Shown here in pieces: positions 17,283-26,517 of a stretch of 64,000 nt of DNA. Position 1 is the first letter of the stretch. Every line of letters begins with the position of its first letter. The translations under genes were made by a program, and so were the position numbers. Source of the DNA: Nitrospira sp. (GTDB lineage Bacteria; Nitrospirota; Nitrospiria; Nitrospirales; Nitrospiraceae); contig CP126122.1 in assembly GCA_030123565.1 (NCBI GenBank), positions 1,437,001-1,501,000 on the forward strand, written 5' to 3'. The notes beneath the pieces were generated by a model, which worked only from the letters and a program-made list of their open reading frames with translations, was not told the origin of the DNA and searched no databases.

Positions 17283-18803
17283 GTGCCAGACATCATCGTG
17301 GTCGGCGCCGGTATTGGGGGTGTCCCTGCCGCCTATGAGCTCAAACGGCGGCTTGGCGCCACCGCCCGAATTACCGTCGTATCGGACCGGGAGTATTTCC
17401 ACTTCGTCCCGTCCGACCCGGCGCTGGCGGTCGGCTGGCGCGTCAAGTCCGATATCGCTTTCCCCATCAAGCCGCACTTAGAGGGGCGCGGGATCGGCTT
17501 CGTCCACGGATCGGTGACGGCCATTGACGCCGATCGCAGTCGCTTCGTGGTCGGCGGGACCCAGGAACTCTCCTACGATTCCATCATGATCGCCTGCGGC
17601 GCTGTTCCTCGATGGCAGGAGATTCTGGGGCTCGCGAAACTCCACTCCGTGCTCGATCTCGAACAGGCGCTAGCAACGCGGGAAGCCTACGAACGGTTCG
17701 TGAGTCGGCCCGGGCCCATTGTGATCGGAGCCGCGCCCGGTGCGTCGATCTTGGGCTCTGTCTACGAGTACGCGTTTCTTGTCGATGCCGATCTTCGCAG
17801 GAGGGGGATCAGGCGGTGCGCACCGATCACCATCATCACTCCGGAACCGTACCCGGGGCATTTGGGTATCGGCGGCTCAACTCTTCGAGAGTCTCTGACC
17901 CATGCTTTAGCGGCCCATGACATTCAGTGGATCGGAAACGCTGAAACCATTGGTGCGGCGGAGGACGCCATCCAGGTGGCGGGACACACCGATGATGGAA
18001 GCATTGAGAAAGAGACCATCCCGTATGTGTTCGGTGTCTACTGGCCGCGCTTCGGGGGCATCCCTGCAATCGCCGCCAGCGCGCTTCCGACAGATGCCCA
18101 TGGGTTGCTGAAGGTCGATCACCACTTGCGAAGCGAGCGATACGAGAATGTGTATGCGGCGGGGATCTGCATCGCGCCCAGCCAGGTTTCCACGACTCCG
18201 GTGGAGGTCGGCCTCCCCCAAACCGTAGATGCGATCCAGGAAGAGGTACGCATCGCCTGCCATAATCTCGTCGCAAGCTTACGCGGGCAGCCTCTCCAAA
18301 GCGTGACCATAGAACGTGCGCAACGGGTGGTGGAGACCGGACAAGACCATGCCGCCTATATGTCCGCGCTCCGGGTGCCTGTGGGAGATATCACCGGGCT
18401 CAAGCAGGGGCGCTGGGTTTATGAAGCGAAAAAGGAGTTCGAAAGCCGTTTTCTGAATATGGTCATGTTTGGGTTCGAGCACAGCAGTCCTGTGGCGGCG
18501 TTGATCCGGACAATCCGGTCCACTTCCGGAACCGGTCCAGGGGTGATCCGGCTCAGGGGAAGACAACTCGCCTTGGAGCTTGACCAGAACGTCTACGCCG
18601 AGATTGTCGCGATGGCCACGGTCCTCTCACAGAGTCCCTCTTCCTTCGCCTCGGGGTTGCTGGCAGCGGCCATTCAGGAGGCTAAGACCTGTCTTACAGC
18701 GGTGGAACGCGCAGAGGTGCAACGACAGGTGCAGGAATCGACGATCAACGCGCTGCGGAAGGAAGAAGAGGAGCAATTACAATTTGAGGGTGGCGCGCCT
18801 TGA
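17283..18803 (+). CDS. FAD-dependent oxidoreductase, sulfide:quinone oxidoreductase-like
   Basis: 506 residues. GTG at 17283 is preceded by AGGAGAAGG. An N-terminal Rossmann motif (IIVVGAGIGGVPAAYEL) binds FAD, a central domain (GPIVIGAAPGAS) resembles the second nucleotide fold, and a C-terminal FAD motif reads NVYAAGICIAPSQ followed by VGLPQTVDAIQEE, as in sulfide:quinone reductases. A Cys lies in that motif and others in IACGAVP and RRCAPIT, but the exact SQR redox pair is not secure. The last 100 residues are an extra helical tail. It starts 34 bases after narI in the same direction, so it may feed electrons to the quinone pool used by NarGHI. Substrate (sulfide, polysulfide or other) is unknown. 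Confidence 0.75.
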   Translation: MPDIIVVGAGIGGVPAAYELKRRLGATARITVVSDREYFHFVPSDPALAVGWRVKSDIAFPIKPHLEGRGIGFVHGSVTAIDADRSRFVVGGTQELSYDSIMIACGAVPRWQEILGLAKLHSVLDLEQALATREAYERFVSRPGPIVIGAAPGASILGSVYEYAFLVDADLRRRGIRRCAPITIITPEPYPGHLGIGGSTLRESLTHALAAHDIQWIGNAETIGAAEDAIQVAGHTDDGSIEKETIPYVFGVYWPRFGGIPAIAASALPTDAHGLLKVDHHLRSERYENVYAAGICIAPSQVSTTPVEVGLPQTVDAIQEEVRIACHNLVASLRGQPLQSVTIERAQRVVETGQDHAAYMSALRVPVGDITGLKQGRWVYEAKKEFESRFLNMVMFGFEHSSPVAALIRTIRSTSGTGPGVIRLRGRQLALELDQNVYAEIVAMATVLSQSPSSFASGLLAAAIQEAKTCLTAVERAEVQRQVQESTINALRKEEEEQLQFEGGAP

Positions 18804-18832
18804 TGAAAGGAAGCCGGAAGGAGGCCAATGCC

Positions 18833-21706
18833 ATGACCAATCCGCTACTGCACCTTCAGACGTTTGAACAGAGCATCTGGGTGGACTTCATTCGGCGGGG
18901 CATGCTGACCTCGGGCGAAATGGAGCGGTTGATTGAGGATTGCGGTGTTCGGGGGGTCACGTCCAACCCGTCCATTTTTGAGAAAGCTATCGGAGGGAGT
19001 CGTGACTACGACGATAGAATTCGCGCTCTGGCGTTGGAGGCCAAGTCGGCCATGGACATCTATGAAGATCTGACGCTGAATGATGTGCAACGGACCGCCG
19101 ACCTGTTTCGGCGCGTCTATGAGCAGACGGAGGGGCGAGATGGTTTCGTAAGCCTGGAGGTCTCGCCGGGCCTAGCTGATGATGCGACAGGAACCGTGGA
19201 AGAAGCGCGTCGTCTTTGGCAAATGCTCAATCGGCCGAATGTGATGATTAAAGTTCCGGGGACCCGTGAAGGGATCACAGCGATCCGCCAGCTCACCGCG
19301 GAGGGCATCAATGTCAACGTCACCTTGCTGTTCGGTCTGTCCCGCTATCGCGATGTCGCCGAAGCCTACCTTGAGGGGCTGGCGGCCCGTATGGCGAGAG
19401 GGATCCCGCTCGGCTGCGTGGCGTCGGTGGCGAGCTTTTTCCTCAGCAGAATCGACATCCTCGTGGATTCCCTGCTGGACCAGCGCCGGCAGGAGAGGAA
19501 TGACGACAAGTCGCACAATGGCCTCCTCGGACAGACGGCCATCGCCTGCGCGAAGGTCGCGTACGAGATCTATAAGGAGATCTTCCACGGCGAGCGTTTC
19601 AGTGCGCTGGCTGTTCAAGGGGCAAGGCCGCAGCGACTGCTTTGGGCCAGTACGAGCACCAAGAATCCGAGTGACAGCGACGTGAAGTACGTGGAGCTAT
19701 TGATAGGACCGGATACGGTGAACACGCTCACGCTTGAGACGTTGGAGGCCTACCGTGATCATGGCAGGCCGGCGTCTCGGTTGGAAGAACAGATGGCGGA
19801 AGCGCGTGACGTGCTCGATCGTCTTCCCAAGATCGGGATCGATCTGGAGAAGGTGAGCGACCAACTTGAAGGCAACGGGATCAGAAAATTCATCGCGGCA
19901 TTTGATGGTCTCACGGCAAGTATCGAACGAAAGCGCGTGGGGGCGTTGAAGGAACCGCTGGATCGGCAGATGGAGGATCTGCCGGGATATGGCCCGGTCG
20001 TTCAGGATCGGCTGAACGCCCTGAAGCGAAATCGGTTCATCTCGCGCTGTTGGCAGAAAGAGGCGGGTTTGTGGAAAGCGGATGTGCACCATCAGGCAGT
20101 GATCCGGAACTCCTTGGGATGGCTGCACGCGCCGGAAAAAATGGAAGACCATCTCGACGCGCTCTCCGGGTTCGCCGAGGAAGTCCGCCGCGCTGGCTTT
20201 CGCCGCGTCGTTCATATGGGGATGGGAGGCAGCAGTTTGGCTCCATTGGTCTTCCAACGAGCCTGTCCCCCTGGGCCAAGCGGGCTCCCGTTGACCGTAC
20301 TGGATACGACCGATCCCGGGACGATCCTGAAGATCGAACGAGAAGGACCTTTGGCCGATACCCTGTTTATTGTGGCGACGAAATCCGGGACGACGGCCGA
20401 GCCCTTGGCGTTCGGAGATTATTTCTTTGCCACATTGAAGAAGATCAAGGGTCTTCAAGCGGGAGACAATTTTGTCGCGATCACGGATCCTAGCACGCCG
20501 TTGGTCAAGCAAGCTGAAGAACGGAAGTTCAGGAGGGTCTTTCTGAACTTTCCCGATATCGGCGGTCGCTATTCCGCTCTGTCATATTTCGGCCTCGTAC
20601 CCGCGGTGCTGATGGGCGTCAATATGTCTGCATTGCTGGTGCGGACCCTCAGGATGGTGCACGCCAACGCGACCTGCGTGCCGGTCAACGAAGCTCCCGG
20701 AATCGTCTTAGGCGCGGTAATGGGAGAATTGGCTCTGCACCGCCGCGACAAGGTCACGCTCCTGACCTCGACATCGCTTCGGGCGTTAGGACTCTGGCTC
20801 GAACAACTGCTGGCCGAAAGCACCGGCAAGGAAGGCGTCGGGTTGCTGCCGGTCGTGGGTGAAGCGTTCGGGGAGCCGTCCGTCTATGAAGAAGATCGGC
20901 TGTTTGTCTCTATCCGCGCGCAGGACGATCGTGATGAGTTGCTGGATCGGAGTCTCGCGGCTCTACGGGCGGCGGGGAAACCGGTCGTGAGCATTCAATT
21001 GAAAGATCCGCTCGATCTTGGACAGGAATTCTTCCGTTGGGAAATGGCCGCGGCGACCGCCGGGGCGATCCTCGGCATTAACCCATTCGATCAGCCGAAT
21101 GTGCAGGAGAGCAAAGATAACACCAACCGTTTGCTTGCGAGCGTCGAGCAGGGAAGAGGATTGCCCGAAGAAGCTCCGACGGTCGTGGAAGGGCCGTTGG
21201 CGCTCTACGCCCAGGAGGTCGGGCATTCCGCGTCGGATGTGCTGCGACGATTCTTTCAGCACGCACACGTCGGGGATTATGTGGCGTTGCTGGCGTACCT
21301 CCCCGAACAGACGGACATCGAGCAACGGCTTCAGACGATCCGTGGACTGCTGCGGGATCGGTTGCATGTCGCCACGACGGTCGGTTACGGGCCTCGCTAC
21401 CTTCATTCCACCGGGCAATTCCACAAAGGCGGTCCGAACACCGGCCTCTTCCTGCATATCACTGCGGAGGAGGCGATCGACGCGCCGATTCCTGACAAGC
21501 CTTACACGTTCGGCGTCCTCAAACGCGCTCAGGCGCTCGGCGATCTTGAATCGTTGCGCAAACACGGCAGACGAGTGCTGCGGGTCCATATATGTGAAGA
21601 TGTCGCCGGCGGATTGGCGGCGCTGTTCCAGGCGCTTGAAGCGACCCTTGAGACTTCCACGCGTGACTCTACGGATCGGGAATCTGCAGCCTCCATGGAC
21701 GCCTAA
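18833..21706 (+). CDS. tal-pgi: bifunctional transaldolase / glucose-6-phosphate isomerase
   Basis: 957 residues, a natural fusion. Residues 1-370 are a transaldolase (TSNPSIFEKAI, the Schiff-base lysine in VMIKVPGTREG, ASTSTKNPSDSDVKYVE). Residues about 410-957 are a SIS-type phosphoglucose isomerase (VVHMGMGGSSLAPLVF, VATKSGTTAEPL, GGRYSALSYFGLVPA). The GGAAGGAGG at 18816-18824 selects the ATG at 18833 over the upstream in-frame ATG at 18800. It links fructose-6-P interconversion to the non-oxidative pentose pathway in one polypeptide. Separate tal and pgi genes lie at 32213 and 33455, so both activities are duplicated here. Confidence 0.95.
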   Translation: MTNPLLHLQTFEQSIWVDFIRRGMLTSGEMERLIEDCGVRGVTSNPSIFEKAIGGSRDYDDRIRALALEAKSAMDIYEDLTLNDVQRTADLFRRVYEQTEGRDGFVSLEVSPGLADDATGTVEEARRLWQMLNRPNVMIKVPGTREGITAIRQLTAEGINVNVTLLFGLSRYRDVAEAYLEGLAARMARGIPLGCVASVASFFLSRIDILVDSLLDQRRQERNDDKSHNGLLGQTAIACAKVAYEIYKEIFHGERFSALAVQGARPQRLLWASTSTKNPSDSDVKYVELLIGPDTVNTLTLETLEAYRDHGRPASRLEEQMAEARDVLDRLPKIGIDLEKVSDQLEGNGIRKFIAAFDGLTASIERKRVGALKEPLDRQMEDLPGYGPVVQDRLNALKRNRFISRCWQKEAGLWKADVHHQAVIRNSLGWLHAPEKMEDHLDALSGFAEEVRRAGFRRVVHMGMGGSSLAPLVFQRACPPGPSGLPLTVLDTTDPGTILKIEREGPLADTLFIVATKSGTTAEPLAFGDYFFATLKKIKGLQAGDNFVAITDPSTPLVKQAEERKFRRVFLNFPDIGGRYSALSYFGLVPAVLMGVNMSALLVRTLRMVHANATCVPVNEAPGIVLGAVMGELALHRRDKVTLLTSTSLRALGLWLEQLLAESTGKEGVGLLPVVGEAFGEPSVYEEDRLFVSIRAQDDRDELLDRSLAALRAAGKPVVSIQLKDPLDLGQEFFRWEMAAATAGAILGINPFDQPNVQESKDNTNRLLASVEQGRGLPEEAPTVVEGPLALYAQEVGHSASDVLRRFFQHAHVGDYVALLAYLPEQTDIEQRLQTIRGLLRDRLHVATTVGYGPRYLHSTGQFHKGGPNTGLFLHITAEEAIDAPIPDKPYTFGVLKRAQALGDLESLRKHGRRVLRVHICEDVAGGLAALFQALEATLETSTRDSTDRESAASMDA

Positions 21707-21977
21707 CATGGTCGCTCCTATGAGATGCTCTCGATGTTCGGCTTGGTCAATGAGTAGGAAGGACGCCAGTCACCACACCTTCAACCGGCCTCTGGTGTGT
21801 TCTGCCCACTCCACGGAGGCTGTGCCCTGCATCATCAGGATGACTTATTCTGGGAAGAGGTGCTCTTTCGGCTGGGTCCCGATCCACAGGAGCCGGTCAC
21901 CTTTCATACTCTACATACTCTCGGCGCTTCCATCCTCTCCTCATCACGGTTTACACACATTATGCCGCACTGCCTCG

Positions 21978-22112
21978 CTAAATCGTGCAGCGATGGAACC
22001 CGTAACTCGCGATCACAACACTCGAGCGCTCGCCCTCACGCACCGGCGCCACGGTCATCGTGCGGATCGTCTCCAAGGTCTGATGATCAAACGTGCGGCC
22101 GTCGCGTCTCAT
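21978..22112 (-). pseudogene. transposase N-terminal HTH remnant (IS630-like)
   Basis: Minus-strand frame of 44 codons reading MRRDGRTFDHQTLETIRTMT... and ending ...VVIASYGFHRCTI then stop. The pattern RDGR.LDH.TLE.IR..AV..V..GE....VA...G..R.TI is the helix-turn-helix start of IS630-type transposases. The catalytic DDE part is absent. It lies in a 590-base stretch (21707-22299) between tal-pgi and hsp20 in which I see nothing else. Confidence 0.55.
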
Positions 22113-22299
22113 CGCGAGTCGAAGTCGCGCACATTCAGAGACTGTTATCTATATTGACGACTGATGAGTAACGACCAAACTACGTCTGCCAATGAAAAAT
22201 AGGAGGATTCCCCAGTTATCGTCATGAAGGGAGTTCTTATAATTTGCAAACGCAATCCACATCTGCAGCACAGACAGTTTCATAAAAGGAGGATCCTTC

Positions 22300-22773
22300 A
22301 TGAACGCACTTACCCGCTGGGGCCCATTTAAGACACGTTGGCATCCGATCAAGGACATGGAAGAGATGGAGCATCGGTTGGCCACATTCCTCGATCGTTC
22401 CCCGGCCAGTCCGAAAGGCGGCAAGGAGGAAATGACCGTCGCCGAATGGATGCCTCTCGTGGACATCATGGAGGACGAAAAGGAATACCTCATTAAGGCT
22501 GAGCTGCCCGAGGTCAAAAAGGAGGACGTGAAACTCTCGGTCCATGATGCTGTCCTCACGATTACGGGGAACCGAAAGTACGAAAAGGAAGAGAACGGCA
22601 AAAAGTTTCATCGTATCGAGCGGGCTTACGGAAGCTTTGCGCGCAACTTCATGCTCCCGGAAGACGCGGATGAAAGCAAAGTTGCAGCCGACTTCAAGGA
22701 CGGTGTCCTGAAGGTACACGTTCCCAAATCCCAGAAAGCCAAACTTCAGAGCGTCGAGATCAAGGTTGCATAA
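22300..22773 (+). CDS. small heat-shock protein, Hsp20/alpha-crystallin family
   Basis: 157 residues. ATP-independent chaperone that binds unfolding proteins. The alpha-crystallin domain spans residues 48-145 with WMPLVDIMEDEKEYLIKAELPEV, a GNRKYEKEENG loop, the conserved YGSFARNFMLP and the closing DGVLKVHVPK strand. A strong AAAGGAGG ribosome-binding site sits just upstream. It heads a group of stress-type genes with the BON-domain protein and an exported helical protein. Confidence 0.95.
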   Translation: MNALTRWGPFKTRWHPIKDMEEMEHRLATFLDRSPASPKGGKEEMTVAEWMPLVDIMEDEKEYLIKAELPEVKKEDVKLSVHDAVLTITGNRKYEKEENGKKFHRIERAYGSFARNFMLPEDADESKVAADFKDGVLKVHVPKSQKAKLQSVEIKVA

Positions 22774-23100
22774 GGCTACTGGAAGGAAACCGACGGAGGA
22801 ACGAAGATGGCTCGCTGTTTGTCGTACCGTTGAGCGTCGCCGGCTCTCATGTGCCACGGCCTGCAGTCTCATGATATGAGACCAAGACTCCCGTAGGTGA
22901 GAGGAGATGCATGTGAACCCTGACTCGACCATGGAGAATGCCTCACATCGAATTCTTGCTGGCTGGCATGATCGCGAGACAACCCGATGCCGACAGAAAC
23001 TAGCCGTTCCACGATGGCGGACCATGAGAAGTTGAGAAGCGGGATGTGGATGGCATGCAACTGAATCAAGCAACCGTAATTTCACATAAAGGTGGTCCCT
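22774..23100. other. intergenic region between hsp20 and the BON gene
   Basis: 327 bases. It contains a small hairpin (GTCTCAT-GAT-ATGAGAC, 22866-22882) and the first copy of a direct repeat (22965-23043). No gene recognised. Confidence 0.5.
22965..23043 (+). repeat. direct repeat copy A flanking the BON gene
   Basis: About 79 bases, beginning GGCATGATCGCGAGACAAC and ending GAGAAGTTGAGAAGCGGG. It matches copy B at 23454-23530 with scattered substitutions and small indels. Neither copy is coding. Confidence 0.85.
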
Positions 23101-23445
23101 ATGAAAATGTTGTCGATTGTTCTCGTGCCTCTTGTTCTCGTACTGAGTGGGGTGAGCGAGCTCATGACCGGCCAGACTGCGAACGGCGAAACCATCATAG
23201 AACGCTTGAATGATGATGAAATCACGGAGGATGTACGCGGGAAACTGGCGGCCGATAATTTTCAAAATATGAATATGCTGGCTTTTGACCACGTCGATGT
23301 GCACACAGAACGAGGAGTGGTGATTCTCAGCGGCGTGGTGCCAACCTCGGAGCACAAAGCTCGCGCGGAGCAGTTGGCAGGACAGGTAAACGGCGTCATT
23401 CGCATCAGCAACAATCTTCAGGTCCAGAACGCCAAGCAGCAGTAA
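23101..23445 (+). CDS. exported BON-domain protein
   Basis: 114 residues. The start ATG at 23101 follows AAGGTGG. A hydrophobic signal segment (MKMLSIVLVPLVLVLSGV) is followed by a single BON domain: helix TIIERLNDDEITEDVRGKLA, strands VDVHTERGVVILSGVV, and the final VIRISNNLQV. BON domains occur in osmotically induced periplasmic proteins such as OsmY and are thought to bind phospholipid. The gene is bracketed by two copies of an 80-base repeat. Confidence 0.88.
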   Translation: MKMLSIVLVPLVLVLSGVSELMTGQTANGETIIERLNDDEITEDVRGKLAADNFQNMNMLAFDHVDVHTERGVVILSGVVPTSEHKARAEQLAGQVNGVIRISNNLQVQNAKQQ

Positions 23446-23453
23446 GCGCATCC

Positions 23454-23530
23454 GGCATGATCACGAGACAGCCCGATGCCGACAGAACTAGCCCCTCCAC
23501 GTGGAGGACCGTGAGAAGTTGAGAAGCGGG
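23454..23530 (+). repeat. direct repeat copy B flanking the BON gene
   Basis: About 77 bases starting nine bases after the BON stop codon, beginning GGCATGATCACGAGACAGC and ending with the same GAGAAGTTGAGAAGCGGG as copy A, 489 bases away. Confidence 0.85.
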
Positions 23531-23722
23531 CCGTCGGCGACCTGCATAGGCCCAGGAGGCCCAGGATCTGAGAAGAGAAGTTGCGGAGTTATTCACGCAG
23601 TTGGGAGAGCAGTCGGATGTAGTACTGCTGTGTGCCTGATGAATCTAAGAGGCACTGAGGGGCTAGGTTCATCGTAATTCCTATGAAGCGCGTCTGGCCT
23701 TGAGCGCGGAAGGAGGATAATC

Positions 23723-24409
23723 ATGCGTTCGGTCATGTGTGGACTTGCGATGGCGGTTACAATCGGAATGATGCCTGCAGGAGCCGGAGCCGAATCAACA
23801 CCAGCGAAAGTTCCTGAAGGACATATCCTTGTCGACGAGGAGGTGTGGCTTGTCGTAGACGACGAGGCGGAAGAGCATTTCCATCGAGCCCACGAATCTT
23901 TTCTGAAGAAAGATCTGAAAAAGGCGGCCGCCGATATCCGCAAGGGCGCGGCCTTTCTGAAATTGGAAGCAGGTCGGGCTACGGAGGAGGGAAAGAAACT
24001 GATGGAAGACTCCGGCCATGAATTAGCCAAACTAGCCGAAGACGTAGAACACGGCACCACCACTTCCGTGAAGCGGCTCGATGAGGCATTCGCTCGCGCT
24101 CACCAGGCCCTCGCTCACCACCATCACCTGAAGGCTAAAGAATCCTGGACGAACCATGCGGAGCAAGTGGCCCACAAGGTCGGGCAGGATTTGCAAGCAG
24201 CGGCGGTGCATTTTGATCAGAGCCTGATCTGGGCTGGACATAAGACGGAGGCTGCTGAGGCCAAGGCCATTAAGTATACACGCCTACTAGCAGGAAAAAT
24301 GATTAAAGGCACAGGCTGGGTAACCACCGAAGTCGACAAGGGGATTGATGATGTCGGGGGAGAGATCGAGAAATTCGGAAAGAAGATCGCACCGGCGAAG
24401 GCCTCGTGA
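23723..24409 (+). CDS. exported helical protein of unknown function
   Basis: 228 residues, not recognised with confidence. GGAAGGAGG lies just ahead of the ATG. The signal peptide ends near AGAGAES (residue 24). The mature chain is almost entirely helical and charged, with a run AHHHH in the middle (near residue 137), a DLKKAAADIRKGAAFLKLEA helix and several Ala/Lys/Glu heptads that suggest coiled coils or a helical bundle. It might bind metal through the His cluster, which is only an inference. It lies among hsp20 and BON genes, which suggests an envelope-stress role. Confidence 0.75.
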   Translation: MRSVMCGLAMAVTIGMMPAGAGAESTPAKVPEGHILVDEEVWLVVDDEAEEHFHRAHESFLKKDLKKAAADIRKGAAFLKLEAGRATEEGKKLMEDSGHELAKLAEDVEHGTTTSVKRLDEAFARAHQALAHHHHLKAKESWTNHAEQVAHKVGQDLQAAAVHFDQSLIWAGHKTEAAEAKAIKYTRLLAGKMIKGTGWVTTEVDKGIDDVGGEIEKFGKKIAPAKAS

Positions 24410-24606
24410 TCGAAGAGGCCTCCGGGATTAAGGAGATGCGGCCATTGAACTCGTCGGATCAGTCTCAGACGGACTGGATCTTCGCAGCTATCTGGAGAAG
24501 GTCGGCAATGAACTCGTCAGTGCTGAACCTGCTATCGACATCTGACATCGGCGAGCGACAGCGCAAGGTGGGCGACCGACGATGTGCATGATCAAGGAGA
24601 AATGCG

Positions 24607-26136
24607 ATGACCGAACATTCATCGTCACAGGTCGGACCCGATTTCACTGAGGGCGTTCCGTTCGCGGATGTCGTTGAAGGCGGCATGGTGACAGGCCATG
24701 TCGGTGGCGAGCCGGCGCTGCTCGTGCGTCAGGGCGGCGAGCTATTTGCCATCGGCGCGGTGTGCACGCATTATGGGGCGCCGTTGGGTCGCGGGCTGCT
24801 GGTCAATGATACGATCCGGTGCCCGTGGCATCATGCCTGTTTCAATATTCGCACAGGCCAAGCTCTTCGCCCGCCCGCTCTCGATGATCTGAAATGCTGG
24901 CGTGTAGAGCGGCGTGACGGCCGCGCCCTCGTGCGCGAAGCATTACCGACAGTACGACCACCAAAACCGATGGCCGCAGGACTTCCTGAATCAGTCGTGA
25001 TCATCGGAGGCGGCGCAGCCGGAAACGCCGCAGCCCAGACGTTGCGTCGGGACGGCTATCAAGGGCCTGTGACGATGTTGAGCGCTGATCGCGCATTGCC
25101 GTACGATCGGCCGAATTTGTCGAAAGATTATCTCGCCGGGGCTGCGCAGCCCGAGTGGATTCCTCTACGCTCTCCAGCGTTCTACGACGATCATCGCATC
25201 GATGTGCGATGTGATAGCCGCGTCATCAAGCTCGATCCCGCGCAAAGCACCCTCACTCTCTCAGATGGCAGTCGGGTGACCTATGGCGCAGTACTGCTCG
25301 CTACAGGCGCCGAGCCCATCCGGCTCACGGTTCCCGGCGCCACCTTGCCACACGTAGGGGTGCTCCGCACGCTGGCAGACTGCGATGCCCTAATCGACCG
25401 AATCGGGACCGCACATCACTGTGTCGTGGTTGGCGCGAGCTTCATCGGTCTCGAAGTCACGGCGTCATTACGAGCGCGTGGATTGGAGGTCCATGTCGTC
25501 GCCCCAGAGGCGCGCCCCATGGAACGCATCCTCGGCCCGGCGATCGGGGATATGGTGAGGACGCTTCATGAATCACACGGGGTTATCTTTCATCTCGGCG
25601 CCACCGTCGCGGAAATTGACGCGGATCGCGTCAGGCTATCGACAGGTGCGACAGTGGCCGCCGATCTGGTGGTGACGGGCATCGGAGTTCGCCCGAAAGT
25701 GACCGTGGCTAAGGAGGCCGGCCTCGCAGTGGATCGCGGAGTCTTAGTCGATGGGTTTCTGCAAACGAATGTCCCGGGCATCTACGCCGCCGGCGATATT
25801 GCCCGCTGGCCGGACCAGAGGACGGGGGACCACATCCGTGTGGAACATTGGGTGGTCGCGGAGCGCCAAGGTGTCGTTGCCGCGCGGAATATCCTTGGGC
25901 AACGACAACGCTTTGCAGCAGTGCCGTTCTTCTGGAGCCAACATTATGAGACACGCATCAATTATGTAGGCCATGCAGAGAAATGGGATCGCTTGGAGAT
26001 CGAGGGTGATCCCACCGCGCACGACTGCACGGTCACCTATTGGCGAAACACCAAACGGCTTGCTGTCGCGACCATTGGGCGTGACCTGGAGAGTCTGCGA
26101 GCAGAGGTCGCGTTCGAGCAGGAGGTTGCTGTATGA
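24607..26136 (+). CDS. Rieske [2Fe-2S] / FAD-NAD(P)H oxidoreductase fusion
   Basis: 509 residues. Residues 15-115 are a Rieske domain with both ligand boxes (CTHYGAPLG and CPWHHACF). Residues 125-509 are a pyridine-nucleotide disulphide-type reductase like ferredoxin or AIF-type reductases: VVIIGGGAAGNAAAQTL (FAD), LPYDRPNLSKDYLAG, CVVVGASFIGLEV (NAD(P)H), and VPGIYAAGDIARW. It probably passes electrons from NAD(P)H through FAD to a partner, with the Rieske centre as intermediate. It overlaps the next gene by four bases. The partner is unknown. Confidence 0.9.
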   Translation: MTEHSSSQVGPDFTEGVPFADVVEGGMVTGHVGGEPALLVRQGGELFAIGAVCTHYGAPLGRGLLVNDTIRCPWHHACFNIRTGQALRPPALDDLKCWRVERRDGRALVREALPTVRPPKPMAAGLPESVVIIGGGAAGNAAAQTLRRDGYQGPVTMLSADRALPYDRPNLSKDYLAGAAQPEWIPLRSPAFYDDHRIDVRCDSRVIKLDPAQSTLTLSDGSRVTYGAVLLATGAEPIRLTVPGATLPHVGVLRTLADCDALIDRIGTAHHCVVVGASFIGLEVTASLRARGLEVHVVAPEARPMERILGPAIGDMVRTLHESHGVIFHLGATVAEIDADRVRLSTGATVAADLVVTGIGVRPKVTVAKEAGLAVDRGVLVDGFLQTNVPGIYAAGDIARWPDQRTGDHIRVEHWVVAERQGVVAARNILGQRQRFAAVPFFWSQHYETRINYVGHAEKWDRLEIEGDPTAHDCTVTYWRNTKRLAVATIGRDLESLRAEVAFEQEVAV

Positions 26137-26501
26137 CCAGGCCACCGTTTCCAGCCTCACATCTTCGGTTGAAACGTGTGTATGAGCCGGTCTCGCCCGA
26201 TGACGGCGTACGCATCCTTGTCGATCGGCTTTGGCCGCGCGGGTTGAGCAAAGCAGAGGCCGCTCTCGATGAGTGGGCAAAGGACATCGCTCCAAGCACG
26301 GAGTTGCGACAGTGGTTCGGGCACGATCCCGAACGCTGGCCGGAGTTTCAGCGCCGCTACAGGACTGAACTTCATCAACACACCGAAGAGCTGGATCGTA
26401 TTCGCGCTCTGGTCAAGATGCACACAGTCACGCTCGTCTACAGTGCCCATGACGAGGAACACAATGATGCGATCGTATTGAAAGACGTGCTACTGGAGTG
26501 A
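26133..26501 (+). CDS. DUF488 family protein (YeaO type)
   Basis: 122 residues, full length for this family. Marked by LKRVYEPVSPDDGVRILVDRLWPRGL at the N-terminus, WFGHDPERWPEFQRRYR in the middle and VTLVYSAHDEEHNDAIVL near the end. The biochemical role is not established. It is translationally coupled to the Rieske-FAD gene (ATGA overlap), and a remnant of a close relative lies at 31585. Confidence 0.9.
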   Translation: MTRPPFPASHLRLKRVYEPVSPDDGVRILVDRLWPRGLSKAEAALDEWAKDIAPSTELRQWFGHDPERWPEFQRRYRTELHQHTEELDRIRALVKMHTVTLVYSAHDEEHNDAIVLKDVLLE

Positions 26502-26517
26502 ATGAGGAGGATGCAGG

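Noticed and set aside
22237-23451. 404-codon minus-strand open frame over hsp20 and the BON gene
   Set aside because: It is the antisense shadow of two well-recognised plus-strand genes and resembles no family.
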